NCBI GenBank assembly: GCA_003222035.1
Contig: QHUS01000047.1
Location: 53,916-117,915 of the forward strand
DNA length: 64,000 nt
DNA from: Gemmatimonadota bacterium
GTDB taxonomy: Bacteria > Gemmatimonadota > Gemmatimonadetes > Gemmatimonadales > GWC2-71-9
Direction of reading: 5' to 3'
The position numbers were made by a program, and so were the translations under genes. The notes below the pieces were generated by a model. It was not told the DNA's origin. It did no database searches and worked only from the letters and a program-made list of their open reading frames with translations. Each line of letters begins with the position of its first letter. The first letter of the stretch is position 1. Of the stretch, positions 9,001 to 16,657 are shown piece by piece.

Positions 9001-9429
9001 ACGCAGCTCAAGAACACACAGCAAGCCTTACGCGACAATGCGGGCGGTGACACGACGGCGGCCGCACCGGTTACACGGCAGGGACGCGACCTCGGTCGCA
9101 AGCTCAAAGAGCTCAAGGACAGCCTCTACAACTCGGAGGTCCAGCGCGATGCCGGGCAGGACGACATCCATTACTTGAACCATTTCCAGGACCGGCTGCA
9201 AAGTCTGGGCTTCGGCCTGTCGCTCGCCTATGCCCAGCCGCCGACAGAAGTCGTGGCGGCGCGGTTCAAGGAGCTGCGGGCGACGCTGGACGACTACCTC
9301 ACGAAGTTCAACGAGCTCATCCGCACCGAGGTCGCGGGATTCAACAAGACGGCCCAGGAGCGCCAGGCGCCGATCCTGGTGAGCGGACAGCCGATCGCAG
9401 TGAGGGAAGTGAAAGTCGTTTCGCGCTGA
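6097..9429 (+). CDS. secreted VPS10/BNR-repeat (sortilin-like beta-propeller) protein
   Basis: A 1110-residue secreted protein with a signal peptide (ALCIALVLPVAA, cut before QHRKP). Residues about 40-760 are successive Asp-box/BNR propeller blades, each with S/T-x-D-G-G-x-T/S-W, e.g. KTTDGGDSW, RTADGGKTW, RSTDGGLTW, KSTDGGEHW, VTRDGGKTW. These are typical of sortilin/VPS10 and sialidase-like folds in environmental Bacteroidetes and Gemmatimonadota. A glycine run of about ten codons near 7408-7440 interrupts the propeller. The C-terminal part (about 780-1110) holds a beta-sandwich-like stretch and a helical, possibly coiled-coil segment. AAGGAG precedes the ATG. The substrate is unknown; proteins of this kind are often called glycosyl hydrolases without proof. 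Confidence 0.85.
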   Translation: MPRMALRQASLWSALCIALVLPVAAQHRKPAKPATPPPTLSSVGADSLNNVKFRNLGPAVAGGRVAAVVGVPGDRDVYYIGAGGGGVWKTTDGGDSWEAVFKDQPTASIGAIALAPSNPNVVWVGTGEGNPRNDVVDGRGVFMSPDAGKSWRFMGLGDVGQITRIVIDPANPDVVFVAALGHVWAPNAERGVFRTADGGKTWQKVLFVNDTTGVADLIMVPGNPRVLFAGLWQFVRYPWELQSGGAGSGIYRSTDGGLTWERLKQGLPASPLGRIALAVGPTNPSHVYALIETKQGMLWDSKDQGDHWSKVSDFHGLSARPFYFSLMHVSPVDDRKLFFSSYLLLRSDDGGKTTTPIDRGVHVDHHALWIDPQNPDRMIQGNDGGVYVTENGAQSWRFLNNLPIGQFYMVAADNNTPYTLCGGLQDNNAWCGPSSGIGGGGGGGGGGAGGQGLNGSEWFTVTGGDGEYAVPAPSDSSILYVDSQNGNITRVDLKTGVTRSIRPYLSGVTEMKPANLKYRFNWTSPIAVSPTDANTVYMGANVVFKSTDGGEHWTTISPDLTRDDKSKQVTSGGQINYDISGAESYSTILTVNLAPSDANVIWVGTDDGLVQVTRDGGKTWSNVSGHFPGLAKDIEGRVYQIGVSPFDAGSAYIAIDRHQLDDRRPYVYKTSDYGKTWTDIGRGLPADVPARVVRENPNLRGFLVLGTDAALWYSRDAGGSWKPLKADFPTVPVYDVQFIKRQHDLVIATHGRGLFVMDNITALEELTPEVVASDFHVFGTLPAQIRVRPRRPGVAPARFTTPNAPAGAVVDYYLKVALDTGAAMSSDESRESGRGGRSRRARVVATVTDSRGDTVVVDSGGPGKQGVNRYVWNLRYAGPTRLNFEKPAAGEDEENPFRQVVGPRVIPGTYTVALSAAGRTQTKTVTVEPDPFLAGDPARFAAQLHAGLEWRNAMSALNEMLNRIVSLETQLKNTQQALRDNAGGDTTAAAPVTRQGRDLGRKLKELKDSLYNSEVQRDAGQDDIHYLNHFQDRLQSLGFGLSLAYAQPPTEVVAARFKELRATLDDYLTKFNELIRTEVAGFNKTAQERQAPILVSGQPIAVREVKVVSR

Positions 9430-10273
9430 CCCAGAGGGCGACGACGAGCACGGCCACCGGAATCACGATCCCGAGCGAGCGGATCACCGCCGCCACGAGA
9501 CCGACGAAGTTCCGCCACGCCTGCTTGAACGCCTCGCCGAGGACGCTCGAGCCTGCGTGCCCCACCACGGGCAGCGGCTCGTGCACGTAGATCGTCAGGG
9601 TGCTCAGGGCGGCGTGTGCTCGGAGGTAGCGCAGCCGCCCTTCGTAGCGCTCGATCTCCTCACGCACACGCGCCAGCTCGTGCTCGACATCGAGCACGTC
9701 CTTGAGTTTTCCTGTCCGCGTGGCCAGCAGGTCGATGAGACGGGTCTCGAGCCGTCGCGCATTGGTCATACGGGCCGTGACGTCGGTGAACTCTTCGCCA
9801 ACATCCTCGGCGTTGACGTTCACCGACTCGAGCTTCCCGAGCGTCGAGAGCCCGCCGAGTCCATCGTCGAACCGGTCGGCGGGGATCTTCACCTCGAGGG
9901 TCGCCGCCCGGAGCTGGCCGCGCCCGATCTGCATGGTGGTGTTGGCGACGTAGCCACCGACGCGACCGGCGAGGAGCCGCACCTGGGCCACGGCGCGCTC
10001 GAGCGAATCCACCTCGATGCTCGTCTGGCCGCTCCGGATCACCATGTCGGAGCTGCTGCTGGTCCGGGGAATGGGCACCGAGCCAGCCTTCGCGAATGCG
10101 GCTCGTTCCTGCGCTTCTAGCGCTGCACTGGGTGCCGGTGCCGCCGCACGCTGATACCACCGTGCCCGGATTTGCGGTGCCGAGAGAGAGTCGGCAGCGG
10201 CGCGCTCGACGCGCTCCGGGGGTGTGGTGCAAGCCATCGTCGCGAGCGCCGCGACCAGGATAGGGATCCGCAT
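9341..10273 (-). CDS. DUF4349-type membrane-anchored lipoprotein
   Basis: A 310-residue protein starting MRIPILVAALATMAC, a signal peptide with a weak lipobox ending at Cys15. After a disordered Ala-rich stretch comes the DUF4349 pattern (SIEVDSLERAVAQVRLLAGRVGGYVAN as a strand-helix unit, then EDVGEEFTDVTARMTN), a helical coiled-coil segment (LEHELARVREEIERYEGRLRYL region) and a C-terminal transmembrane helix (SLGIVIPVAVLVVALWV). It probably spans the periplasm from the outer to the inner membrane side. Function of DUF4349 is unknown. Its last 89 bases overlap the 3' end of the convergent BNR gene, and its start region faces the divergent gene that follows. Confidence 0.8.
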   Translation of the reverse strand: MRIPILVAALATMACTTPPERVERAAADSLSAPQIRARWYQRAAAPAPSAALEAQERAAFAKAGSVPIPRTSSSSDMVIRSGQTSIEVDSLERAVAQVRLLAGRVGGYVANTTMQIGRGQLRAATLEVKIPADRFDDGLGGLSTLGKLESVNVNAEDVGEEFTDVTARMTNARRLETRLIDLLATRTGKLKDVLDVEHELARVREEIERYEGRLRYLRAHAALSTLTIYVHEPLPVVGHAGSSVLGEAFKQAWRNFVGLVAAVIRSLGIVIPVAVLVVALWVSAKRLSLPSLRSAVRSPGSAPGAPGPSC

Positions 10274-11093
10274 GGAACACTCCAAGAGGGCTGGTCCCGG
10301 AGAGACGAGCGACAAGCCCGAGTTTGCACACGGACGTAACCCCCGGCCCAAGGCGACCGTACGGAAGCGCGTGACCACTCCACGACTCGTCTCGAGCGCG
10401 CTCCGCGAGTGGGACCGTATGGTCACCGCGCTCGAGGACGTCCGGCGCGAGCCCCGGCGCCTCGGCCCTTGGGCGGTTCGCGTCATCCGGCTCGCGGCGA
10501 AAGCAGTCCTGGTCGCGCTGCTGCCGTTTCTTGCTCTCGTTCGGGTGGCTGTCTTTCTCTACGAGCATCAAGGCTGGCCCACCGCGCTCGCCCTCGCGGG
10601 TGGGACCGCGTGCTCCGTGGCCGTCGTGACCGCATACGGCGCGTGGCTGTGGCATCGCTTCACCGGCCAGGTCCGGCTCGCCCTCGTGGCCCGGCGGGTG
10701 GCGCTCCCGTTCGTGGCAGCGTACTGCGTGTACGCGCTGGTCTACCTCTCCAGCGCCAATGCCAAGTCGGACCGAGTGCGCGCGTACTACGCTTCGCTCC
10801 ATCCCCTGCTGCGCGTCGGGCTCTCGACGCTCATCGTGTTCGACCGCGACGCCATGATCACCGACCTCGCCCGCCGGCCAGAGGATTACCGGACGATGGG
10901 CTTGCCCCAGAACGACGCGTCGTTGCATCTGGTGCAGCCGGACGGCTATTCGCACGCAGCCGACCTGCGCACCACGGGCCGCGGCTTCCTGCGGAACCGC
11001 CTCGTTCAGCTGTACCTGTGGGGATTGGGATTCGACACGCGGCGCCACACCGGCACATCCGATCACCTGCACGTGGAGTTGCCGGTGCGTTGA
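10272..11093 (+). CDS. membrane protein with C-terminal M15-peptidase-like His motifs
   Basis: A 273-residue protein if the ATG at 10272 is used; GTG 10371 and ATG 10419 are alternatives, and the long start would overlap the start codon of the divergent lipoprotein gene. Three hydrophobic segments are visible (around VLVALLPFLALVRVAVFL, SVAVVTAYGAW and VALPFVAAYCVYALVYL). The soluble C-terminal part contains GYSHAADLRT and, near the end, SDHLHVELP. The spacing resembles the HxxxxxxD ... HxH zinc-binding pattern of M15 (VanY/DD-carboxypeptidase) enzymes, but the match is partial and I do not claim activity. The family is otherwise unrecognised. Confidence 0.6.
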   Translation: MEHSKRAGPGETSDKPEFAHGRNPRPKATVRKRVTTPRLVSSALREWDRMVTALEDVRREPRRLGPWAVRVIRLAAKAVLVALLPFLALVRVAVFLYEHQGWPTALALAGGTACSVAVVTAYGAWLWHRFTGQVRLALVARRVALPFVAAYCVYALVYLSSANAKSDRVRAYYASLHPLLRVGLSTLIVFDRDAMITDLARRPEDYRTMGLPQNDASLHLVQPDGYSHAADLRTTGRGFLRNRLVQLYLWGLGFDTRRHTGTSDHLHVELPVR

Positions 11094-11113
11094 CGGCGGG
11101 TACCTTCCGCCGT

Positions 11114-11410
11114 ATGCCGCTCACCCGAGACGACATTCGCGACTCCGTCGAGCGCGCCGGCGACGAGCACTGGGACGCCCTGCGTCATCACCACGAGGAC
11201 GCCTACCCCAACCCGAAGCCCACGCCCGGTGACGTGTGCAAGGGAGAAGCCGAGCGGCTGAACCAATTGGGGCTGGGCGATGCCAAAGAGTTCGAGCTCG
11301 TGGAGACGCGAGTGGAACGCACGGGTGACGAGGTGCGCCTTACCCACGTGCTCACGTACAAGCCCCTCGGCGTGCGCCTGCTCACGGAGCCGCACCAGGA
11401 CTACAAGTAG
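11114..11410 (+). CDS. small acidic hypothetical protein (98 residues)
   Basis: A 98-residue soluble protein starting MPLTRDDIRDSVERAGDEHW, rich in His/Asp/Glu, with no transmembrane segment or recognised motif. Codon use matches the neighbours and the frame is third-position GC-rich. It lies 20 bases after the upstream membrane protein gene and ends two bases before the convergent gene at 11413. I do not recognise a family. Confidence 0.6.
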   Translation: MPLTRDDIRDSVERAGDEHWDALRHHHEDAYPNPKPTPGDVCKGEAERLNQLGLGDAKEFELVETRVERTGDEVRLTHVLTYKPLGVRLLTEPHQDYK

Positions 11411-11412
11411 GA

Positions 11413-12378
11413 CTACCTCGCCTTCGAATACCTCGCCTCGGCGGCTCGCACGACGTCCCCAGCTAGGGAGGCCCCGAGCATCTCGGAAAGCCGCAGTCCA
11501 GTGTCGCGCGCGGCGAAGAAAGCGGCTTCTGCAACCAACGCGCCCGCCGGGAGGGCGCGCTGCGCCTGGGCGGTCGCCATTCGCATGTTCATGACGCGGG
11601 CGTTCTGCGTACTGTCCAGGCGCAACTGGGCCGCTTCAGCCATGACGACACCATGATTGAGGAGGTAGGCGACGTAGGGGTCCATGCTGTCGGTCGCGAG
11701 GCGCCGACCAGCGAGCGCGATGAGCGCCTCGAGGTACTGCGGACGCTGCGATCGATCCCAGACGAGGCCCATCACGCTGCTCACCTCATGGAAGTCCACC
11801 TCCTCTGCCCCCGTCCGAGGGCGCACAGTGAATGACACCGCTGGCGCGAAGACGGCTTCCTGACCCGGCGATTGTCGTCCTGGCAGCTGAGGGTCGAACC
11901 GGGCAACCAAGGTGTAGCGCTCGGGAACGATGCCGTGAAGGAAGACCCTCTCAGCGGACTTCGCTTGCACGCCCCAAGATTCCTGGAGGACGACCACCAG
12001 ATACAGCTCCCCTCCGGGAGCGACAGGCATACCGCGGTACTCCGTACCTGCAACGTAGTCGATCCACAGAATCTGTTGCGGCACAATCGACGTATCAGAT
12101 CGTTTCAGTATGACGTTCAGTCGATCGGGCATCAGCTCAAATGGTTGGACCCAGGCGGTGTCGCCCGTGGACGTGTTTCGCAACCGGAACACGGCATAGA
12201 TGGGCTCGCCTTCGAAGTACTCCGCCTTGCCGAGATATGTTGAAAGCCCGAGCGGTACCTGCTGCAGCCGATGCACCGGGCAGGCGCCACCACACACGGT
12301 GAGGAGGGCGATTAGCGTGCCCTTGATGGCTCCACGCACAGTCTCCCGGGTTGGGATTGACGATCCGTTAGATCGCAT
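11413..12378 (-). CDS. hypothetical secreted/lipoprotein (321 residues)
   Basis: The N-terminus carries a hydrophobic stretch GTLIALLTVCGGAC; Cys29 or Cys33 could be a lipoprotein cysteine. The body begins with a beta-rich region (FEGEPIYAVFRLRNTS...), reminiscent of predicted Ig-like periplasmic domains, and ends in a helical part. No catalytic motif is visible. It sits 18 bases downstream of proC on the same strand and may be a distal member of that transcript, though nothing links it to proline or lysine synthesis. Confidence 0.6.
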   Translation of the reverse strand: MRSNGSSIPTRETVRGAIKGTLIALLTVCGGACPVHRLQQVPLGLSTYLGKAEYFEGEPIYAVFRLRNTSTGDTAWVQPFELMPDRLNVILKRSDTSIVPQQILWIDYVAGTEYRGMPVAPGGELYLVVVLQESWGVQAKSAERVFLHGIVPERYTLVARFDPQLPGRQSPGQEAVFAPAVSFTVRPRTGAEEVDFHEVSSVMGLVWDRSQRPQYLEALIALAGRRLATDSMDPYVAYLLNHGVVMAEAAQLRLDSTQNARVMNMRMATAQAQRALPAGALVAEAAFFAARDTGLRLSEMLGASLAGDVVRAAEARYSKAR

Positions 12379-12396
12379 GGGTAGTCGCCTGGAGGG

Positions 12397-13209
12397 CTAC
12401 TTCTCGAACATCAGCTCCTTGGCCCGCTGGGTGGACTTCACCACGGCCTTGATGAGCGTGACGCGCAGCTTGCCCTCTTCGAGCTCGAGAATCCCGTCGA
12501 TCGTGCAGCCCGCCGGCGTCGTGACGGCATCCTTGAGCAGCGCCGGGTGATCCCCGGTGTCGAGCGCGACCTTCGCGGCCCCGAGCAGTGTCTGCGCCGA
12601 GAGGATGGTGGCCACGTCGCGCGGCAGGCCGACCTTCACGCCCGCTTCGGCCAGCGATTCCAGAATGATGTAGACGAACGCGGGGCCGCTCGCCGAAAGG
12701 CCCGTCACGGCGTCCATGTGTTTCTCGTCTACGACCACCGTCCGGCCCACCGTATCGAACAGCCGGCGCGCGGTATCGAGATGGGCATCCGTGGCGTGCT
12801 TGCCCCGGCAGATTCCGGTCATGCCAGCCCCCACCTGGCTCGGCGTGTTGGGCATCGCCCGGACCACCGGAATCGGCTTCCCCAAGAGCTCTTCGATGAA
12901 GCCTGTCGGGACCGAAGCGGCCACGGAAATGAGGAGCTGTGAGGGCGTCACATCCTCGCGAATCTCTTCGAGCAGTTCGCGCACATTCTGCGGCTTGACG
13001 GCGATGATGACCACGTCCGCGCCGTGCACCGCCGCGCGGTTGTCAGTGCCCACGGACACCGCGCGCTTGGCCCCCAGTGTCTGCGCCCGCTCCGCGTGCC
13101 GCACGGTAGCGACGGCGTTGCCGGGCGGCAGACCGGCCTCGAGCAGGCCCTGCAGCAGAATATTCCCGATCTTGCCGAGTCCCAGGACAGCCACGCGTTG
13201 TTGCTTCAT
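12397..13209 (-). CDS. proC: pyrroline-5-carboxylate reductase
   Basis: A 270-residue enzyme, normal length, that reduces pyrroline-5-carboxylate to L-proline with NAD(P)H. The Rossmann start VLGLGKIGNILLQGLLEAG is at residues 7-25 and the family signature AVTGLSASGPAFVYIILE with the following SLAEAGVKVGL is near residue 165. The ATG at 13209 overlaps the TGA of dapD (ATGA). It is the last biosynthetic gene of the lysC-dap transcript, an unusual placement that ties proline to the lysine operon. A longer frame upstream is spurious because it overlaps dapD. Confidence 0.93.
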   Translation of the reverse strand: MKQQRVAVLGLGKIGNILLQGLLEAGLPPGNAVATVRHAERAQTLGAKRAVSVGTDNRAAVHGADVVIIAVKPQNVRELLEEIREDVTPSQLLISVAASVPTGFIEELLGKPIPVVRAMPNTPSQVGAGMTGICRGKHATDAHLDTARRLFDTVGRTVVVDEKHMDAVTGLSASGPAFVYIILESLAEAGVKVGLPRDVATILSAQTLLGAAKVALDTGDHPALLKDAVTTPAGCTIDGILELEEGKLRVTLIKAVVKSTQRAKELMFEK

Positions 13210-14039
13210 CGCAAGATTTCCTCCAGCACGGTCGCGGCATCGGTCTTCTCGTCCCGATACTTGACGATCACCGGCGTATACAGGGAAATCCCCCACCGGA
13301 CGGCGGCCGTCCCTTGCGCGTCCCGCGCGCCGGGGACGATCACGGCTCCGGCCGGAATCTCGAGCGGCCGGTTTCCATCCCGGCGGTAGACCTGCTCGCG
13401 CACGAGGTCATAGACCGGCGTCGAGCCGGTGAGGACGGTTCCGGGAGCCAGCACCGCACGCTCGCGCACGATGGTGCCCTCGTATACGCCGCAGCCGCCG
13501 CCGACGAGCGCGTCGTCCTCCACGATCACCGGGAGCGCACCGACCGGCTCGAGCACGCCGCCGATCTGGGCCGCCGCCGAGAGGTGGACGCGTTTGCCGA
13601 TCTGCGCGCACGACCCGACCAGCGCGTGGCTGTCGATCATCGTGCCCTCTTCCACGTATGCGCCCACGTTCACGTACATCGGCGGCATGCAGATCACTCC
13701 GGGGGCCACGTACGCCCCGTCGCGGATGCTCGACCCGCCGGGCACGATGCGGATCTTGTCCGCCAGCGTGGTGGGCCTGACGGGATACGTGTCCTTATCG
13801 AAGAATCGCAGGCTGGGATGCGCGGACATGTCCGCCAGCGCGCCCATGCGGAACCCGAGGAGGATCCCCCGCTTCACCCACACATTGACGCACCACGCGC
13901 CATCCGGCGTGCGCTCGGCGGCGCGGATCTCGCCCCGCGCGAGGGCGGTCCGGAACTCGGCGAACAGGGCCCGGTCGGCGTCATCGAACGCCTCGCGCTC
14001 ACGGGCGACGAGGGCCTCGATGCGCTCACGCAGCGACAT
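13206..14039 (-). CDS. dapD: tetrahydrodipicolinate N-succinyltransferase
   Basis: A 277-residue left-handed beta-helix acyltransferase that succinylates tetrahydrodipicolinate in the succinylase branch of the DAP pathway. Hexapeptide repeats are evident (AYVAPGVICMPPMYVNVGAYVEEG region and VGSCAQIGKRVHLSAAAQIGG region), and the N-terminal helical part and the VRWGISLYTPVIVKYRDEKTD tail match the E. coli-type enzyme (274 residues). The start overlaps the 3' end of dapA by 14 bases and the stop overlaps the proC start. Its presence indicates that the neighbouring M20 peptidase is DapE. Confidence 0.94.
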   Translation of the reverse strand: MSLRERIEALVAREREAFDDADRALFAEFRTALARGEIRAAERTPDGAWCVNVWVKRGILLGFRMGALADMSAHPSLRFFDKDTYPVRPTTLADKIRIVPGGSSIRDGAYVAPGVICMPPMYVNVGAYVEEGTMIDSHALVGSCAQIGKRVHLSAAAQIGGVLEPVGALPVIVEDDALVGGGCGVYEGTIVRERAVLAPGTVLTGSTPVYDLVREQVYRRDGNRPLEIPAGAVIVPGARDAQGTAAVRWGISLYTPVIVKYRDEKTDAATVLEEILR

Positions 14040-14949
14040 GCGAGGCGCCTGGCAGCAGGCCGAGCGCTCCGAGTACCACCCGCAGTCGGGCGCGTGTTTC
14101 CTCCTGCACGGGGACGAGCGGGAGGCGGAAGCGCTCCTCCAGGAGACCCATCAACGCGAGCGCCGCTTTCACCGGTCCAGGGCTCGACTCGATGAAGTTC
14201 GCTTCCATGAGAGGAAGCAGGCGGTAGTGCACCTCCCGGGCCGCATCCCACTCGCCCCGCAGCGCGCTTTCGGTCAACCTCACCATGAGCTCGGGCGCTT
14301 CGTTCGAGACGACGGACACGATGCCGTCGGCGCCGAGCACGATCAGCGGGAGAGTGATGGCATCGTCTCCGGATAACACCTGAAATCCCGTAGGGCGATC
14401 GCGCAGGATGGCCATGATCTGCGCCAGGTCGCCCGAGGCTTCCTTCACGCCGACGATGTTGTCGGTTTCACGGGCCAGGGCGAGCGTGGTCGCAGCCGTG
14501 ATGTTCGATGCCGTGCGACCGGGCACATTATAGAGGACCACGGGCACGTCGCGCATCGCTTCCGCGACGGCGCGGAAGTGCGCCTTGAGTCCCGCCTGCG
14601 TGGGCTTGTTGTAATAAGGGGCGACCGCGAGCACAGCGTCCGCGCCAGCGGCGCGAGCCGCGCGGGCCCGCTCGATCGTGGTCGCCGTGGCGTTGCTTCC
14701 CGCGCCGGCGAGGACTTTGGCACGGCCGCGCGCCGTCTCCACGGTCAGCGCGATGACGCGCTCGTGTTCGGGCGGCGTGAGGGTGGCGGCCTCACCGGTC
14801 GTGCCGCAGGGCACGAGCAGCCGGACGCCCGCGGCGATCTGGCGCTCGACCAACGCACGATACCGCGCTTCGTGCACCTCGCCGGCGGCATTGAACGGCG
14901 TGACGAGCGCCGTCCCGCAACCACCCAGCCACTGCACTGGCTTGGTCAT
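14026..14949 (-). CDS. dapA: 4-hydroxy-tetrahydrodipicolinate synthase
   Basis: A 307-residue TIM-barrel aldolase that condenses pyruvate with aspartate semialdehyde, the first committed step of lysine/DAP synthesis. The Schiff-base lysine is K169 in GVKEASGD; Y140 (VLYNVPGRT) and the TTGE block at 50-53 are present. Length is a little above E. coli DapA (292). Its start overlaps the dapB stop by four bases (ATGA). Confidence 0.95.
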   Translation of the reverse strand: MTKPVQWLGGCGTALVTPFNAAGEVHEARYRALVERQIAAGVRLLVPCGTTGEAATLTPPEHERVIALTVETARGRAKVLAGAGSNATATTIERARAARAAGADAVLAVAPYYNKPTQAGLKAHFRAVAEAMRDVPVVLYNVPGRTASNITAATTLALARETDNIVGVKEASGDLAQIMAILRDRPTGFQVLSGDDAITLPLIVLGADGIVSVVSNEAPELMVRLTESALRGEWDAAREVHYRLLPLMEANFIESSPGPVKAALALMGLLEERFRLPLVPVQEETRARLRVVLGALGLLPGASHVAA

Positions 14950-15644
14950 GTGACCTCCAGTATGTCGTCCAGCACGTCGGAAAAGGCATGCATGCCGCGC
15001 CGCGTGCCGCCGGCGATCCAGCTGGCCGCGAGCAGCGCGCCCGCGGCGAACCCCGTCCGGGAGTGGGCCGTGTGCACCAGCAGCACCTGATCCGCAGCCG
15101 AATCGAACCCGACGCGGTGCGTACCGGGAATGCTGCCTGCCCGCGTGCTCGCGATCGCCACGGTCTCGACGTCGAGCTCGCGCATCAGGATGCTTCTCAG
15201 GGCCAGCGCCGTGCCGGACGGCGCGTCACGCTTGCGGGCGTGGTGGGCCTCTTCGATGAACGGATCGTATCCGTGGCTGCGACGGAACAGCCGTGCCGCG
15301 CTCGCCACGAGGCGGTAAAAGAGGTTCACACCGATCGAGAAATTGGCGCCGTAGACGAGCGAACCCCCACGCGCGTCTACGATCTTGCGGACCTCGGGCT
15401 CTTCGCGTTGCCATCCCGTAGTACCCTGCACGAGCGGCACTCCCGCCGCCACGGCCGCCTCGACGTGCGCGAGCACGCCGCCGGGGGCGGAGAAATCGAT
15501 CGCCACGGTGTGGCCGCGGAGCAGCCGCGACGCGTCGGCGGCATTCGCGGATGTGACAATCGCTCCGACTTCGAGACCCGCCGCCCGGGCGGTTTCCTCG
15601 AGCACGCGTCCCATCGCCCCGTGGCCCAACAGCGCGATCTTCAT
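14946..15644 (-). CDS. dapB: 4-hydroxy-tetrahydrodipicolinate reductase
   Basis: A 232-residue NAD(P)H-dependent reductase. The nucleotide fold starts GHGAMGRVLEE at residues 7-17; GTTGWQ follows, and the catalytic block EAHHARKRDAPSGTAL contains the His-His, Lys and PSGTA residues of the family. It is shorter than the E. coli enzyme (273) because loops are trimmed, as in the short DapB group. The ATG at 15644 overlaps the stop of dapE. The longer open frame upstream is antisense/overlap noise. Confidence 0.93.
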   Translation of the reverse strand: MKIALLGHGAMGRVLEETARAAGLEVGAIVTSANAADASRLLRGHTVAIDFSAPGGVLAHVEAAVAAGVPLVQGTTGWQREEPEVRKIVDARGGSLVYGANFSIGVNLFYRLVASAARLFRRSHGYDPFIEEAHHARKRDAPSGTALALRSILMRELDVETVAIASTRAGSIPGTHRVGFDSAADQVLLVHTAHSRTGFAAGALLAASWIAGGTRRGMHAFSDVLDDILEVT

Positions 15645-16657
15645 CTCGCCGCCTCCGCCGCGGCGAGGGCGTGCGCCAGTCGCACGTACGCGTCGATGCC
15701 CGCCCCCAGCTCGGCCTCCGTGATCCGCTCGTGCGCCGTGTGCGCGTCCCGGATCGATCCGGGGCCGAGCAACAGCGGCGTGCCCCAGTTGGTGAGATGC
15801 GGGATGTCGGTCGTGAAGCGAACGATGCAGGTCTCGAAGCCGGGCAGCGTCGTGAGCCGCTGGACCGGCACCTCCGTCAGGTAGTCGATTCTCGCGCGAT
15901 CGCGCACCGCGACCTCGAGCAGGGCTTTCACCCGCTGGGCATCGGTCACGAGACGGATCTGCAGGTCGGCATGGGCGTCCGCGGCGACCACATTCGGCCG
16001 CGTGCCGCCGGCGATCACCCCGATGTTGACGGTGGTCTCGCCGAGCACGGGATCGGACGGCCAGGCGGAGTGCCGCACGTCGGCCAACACGTCGAGCAGC
16101 GCATCGATGGCCGAGCGTCCCTCTTCCGGGTAGGCCGAGTGCGCGGGTACACCGGCGGCGCAAAGCGACAGACGGAGCGAGCCCTTGCATGCGGCGGCCA
16201 GCCGGTTGTCGGTCGGCTCACCATCGATCAGCCAGCGGCACTCCCGCGCCGTCGGGTGGGCATTCGCGGCCCGGGCGCCGAGGCCTCCCATCTCTTCGTC
16301 CACCACGAACAGCAGGCCGATCTCGGTCATGCCTTCCGCGCGCAGCCGTTCGGCGGCGGCGATCTGGGCCGCCGCGATTCCCTTGGCGTCGCACGCCCCG
16401 CGCCCGTGGAGGACACCTTCCACCCGGCGGGCGGGGATGTGGGGTGGCACGGTATCGAGATGGGTCGAGAACAGCACCCGGGGTGGGTGATCGGTCGTGG
16501 CGAGCACATTGGGACGCCCGGGCGCGGCGTCGAATAGCTCGACGTGGTAGCGGAGATCCGTGAGGTACGACGCGACGAACCGCGCGATCTGGGCTTCGTC
16601 GCCCGACACGGACGCGATGTTCACGAGCTCGCACGCGAGGGAGACGGCGTCGGTCAC
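15641..16657 (-). CDS. dapE: M20 peptidase, probable succinyl-diaminopimelate desuccinylase
   Basis: A 338-residue M20 zinc hydrolase. Metal ligands are seen in order: His in STHLDTVPPH, Asp in GRGACDAKG, the Glu pair in VVDEEMGG, Asp/Glu in LIDGEPTD and the late His in NWGTPLLLGPGS-DAHTAHE. The family also includes LysK and ArgE-type deacylases, but dapD in the same operon makes desuccinylation of N-succinyl-DAP the best assignment. The GTG at 16657 is chosen because it overlaps the lysC stop (GTGA), the coupling used across this operon; the frame is open further upstream inside lysC. Confidence 0.85.
   Translation of the reverse strand: MTDAVSLACELVNIASVSGDEAQIARFVASYLTDLRYHVELFDAAPGRPNVLATTDHPPRVLFSTHLDTVPPHIPARRVEGVLHGRGACDAKGIAAAQIAAAERLRAEGMTEIGLLFVVDEEMGGLGARAANAHPTARECRWLIDGEPTDNRLAAACKGSLRLSLCAAGVPAHSAYPEEGRSAIDALLDVLADVRHSAWPSDPVLGETTVNIGVIAGGTRPNVVAADAHADLQIRLVTDAQRVKALLEVAVRDRARIDYLTEVPVQRLTTLPGFETCIVRFTTDIPHLTNWGTPLLLGPGSIRDAHTAHERITEAELGAGIDAYVRLAHALAAAEAAR

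Noticed and set aside
6997..9024. 675-codon antisense ORF in the BNR protein gene
   Set aside because: No recognisable domain; the sense strand carries a consistent propeller protein with signal peptide.
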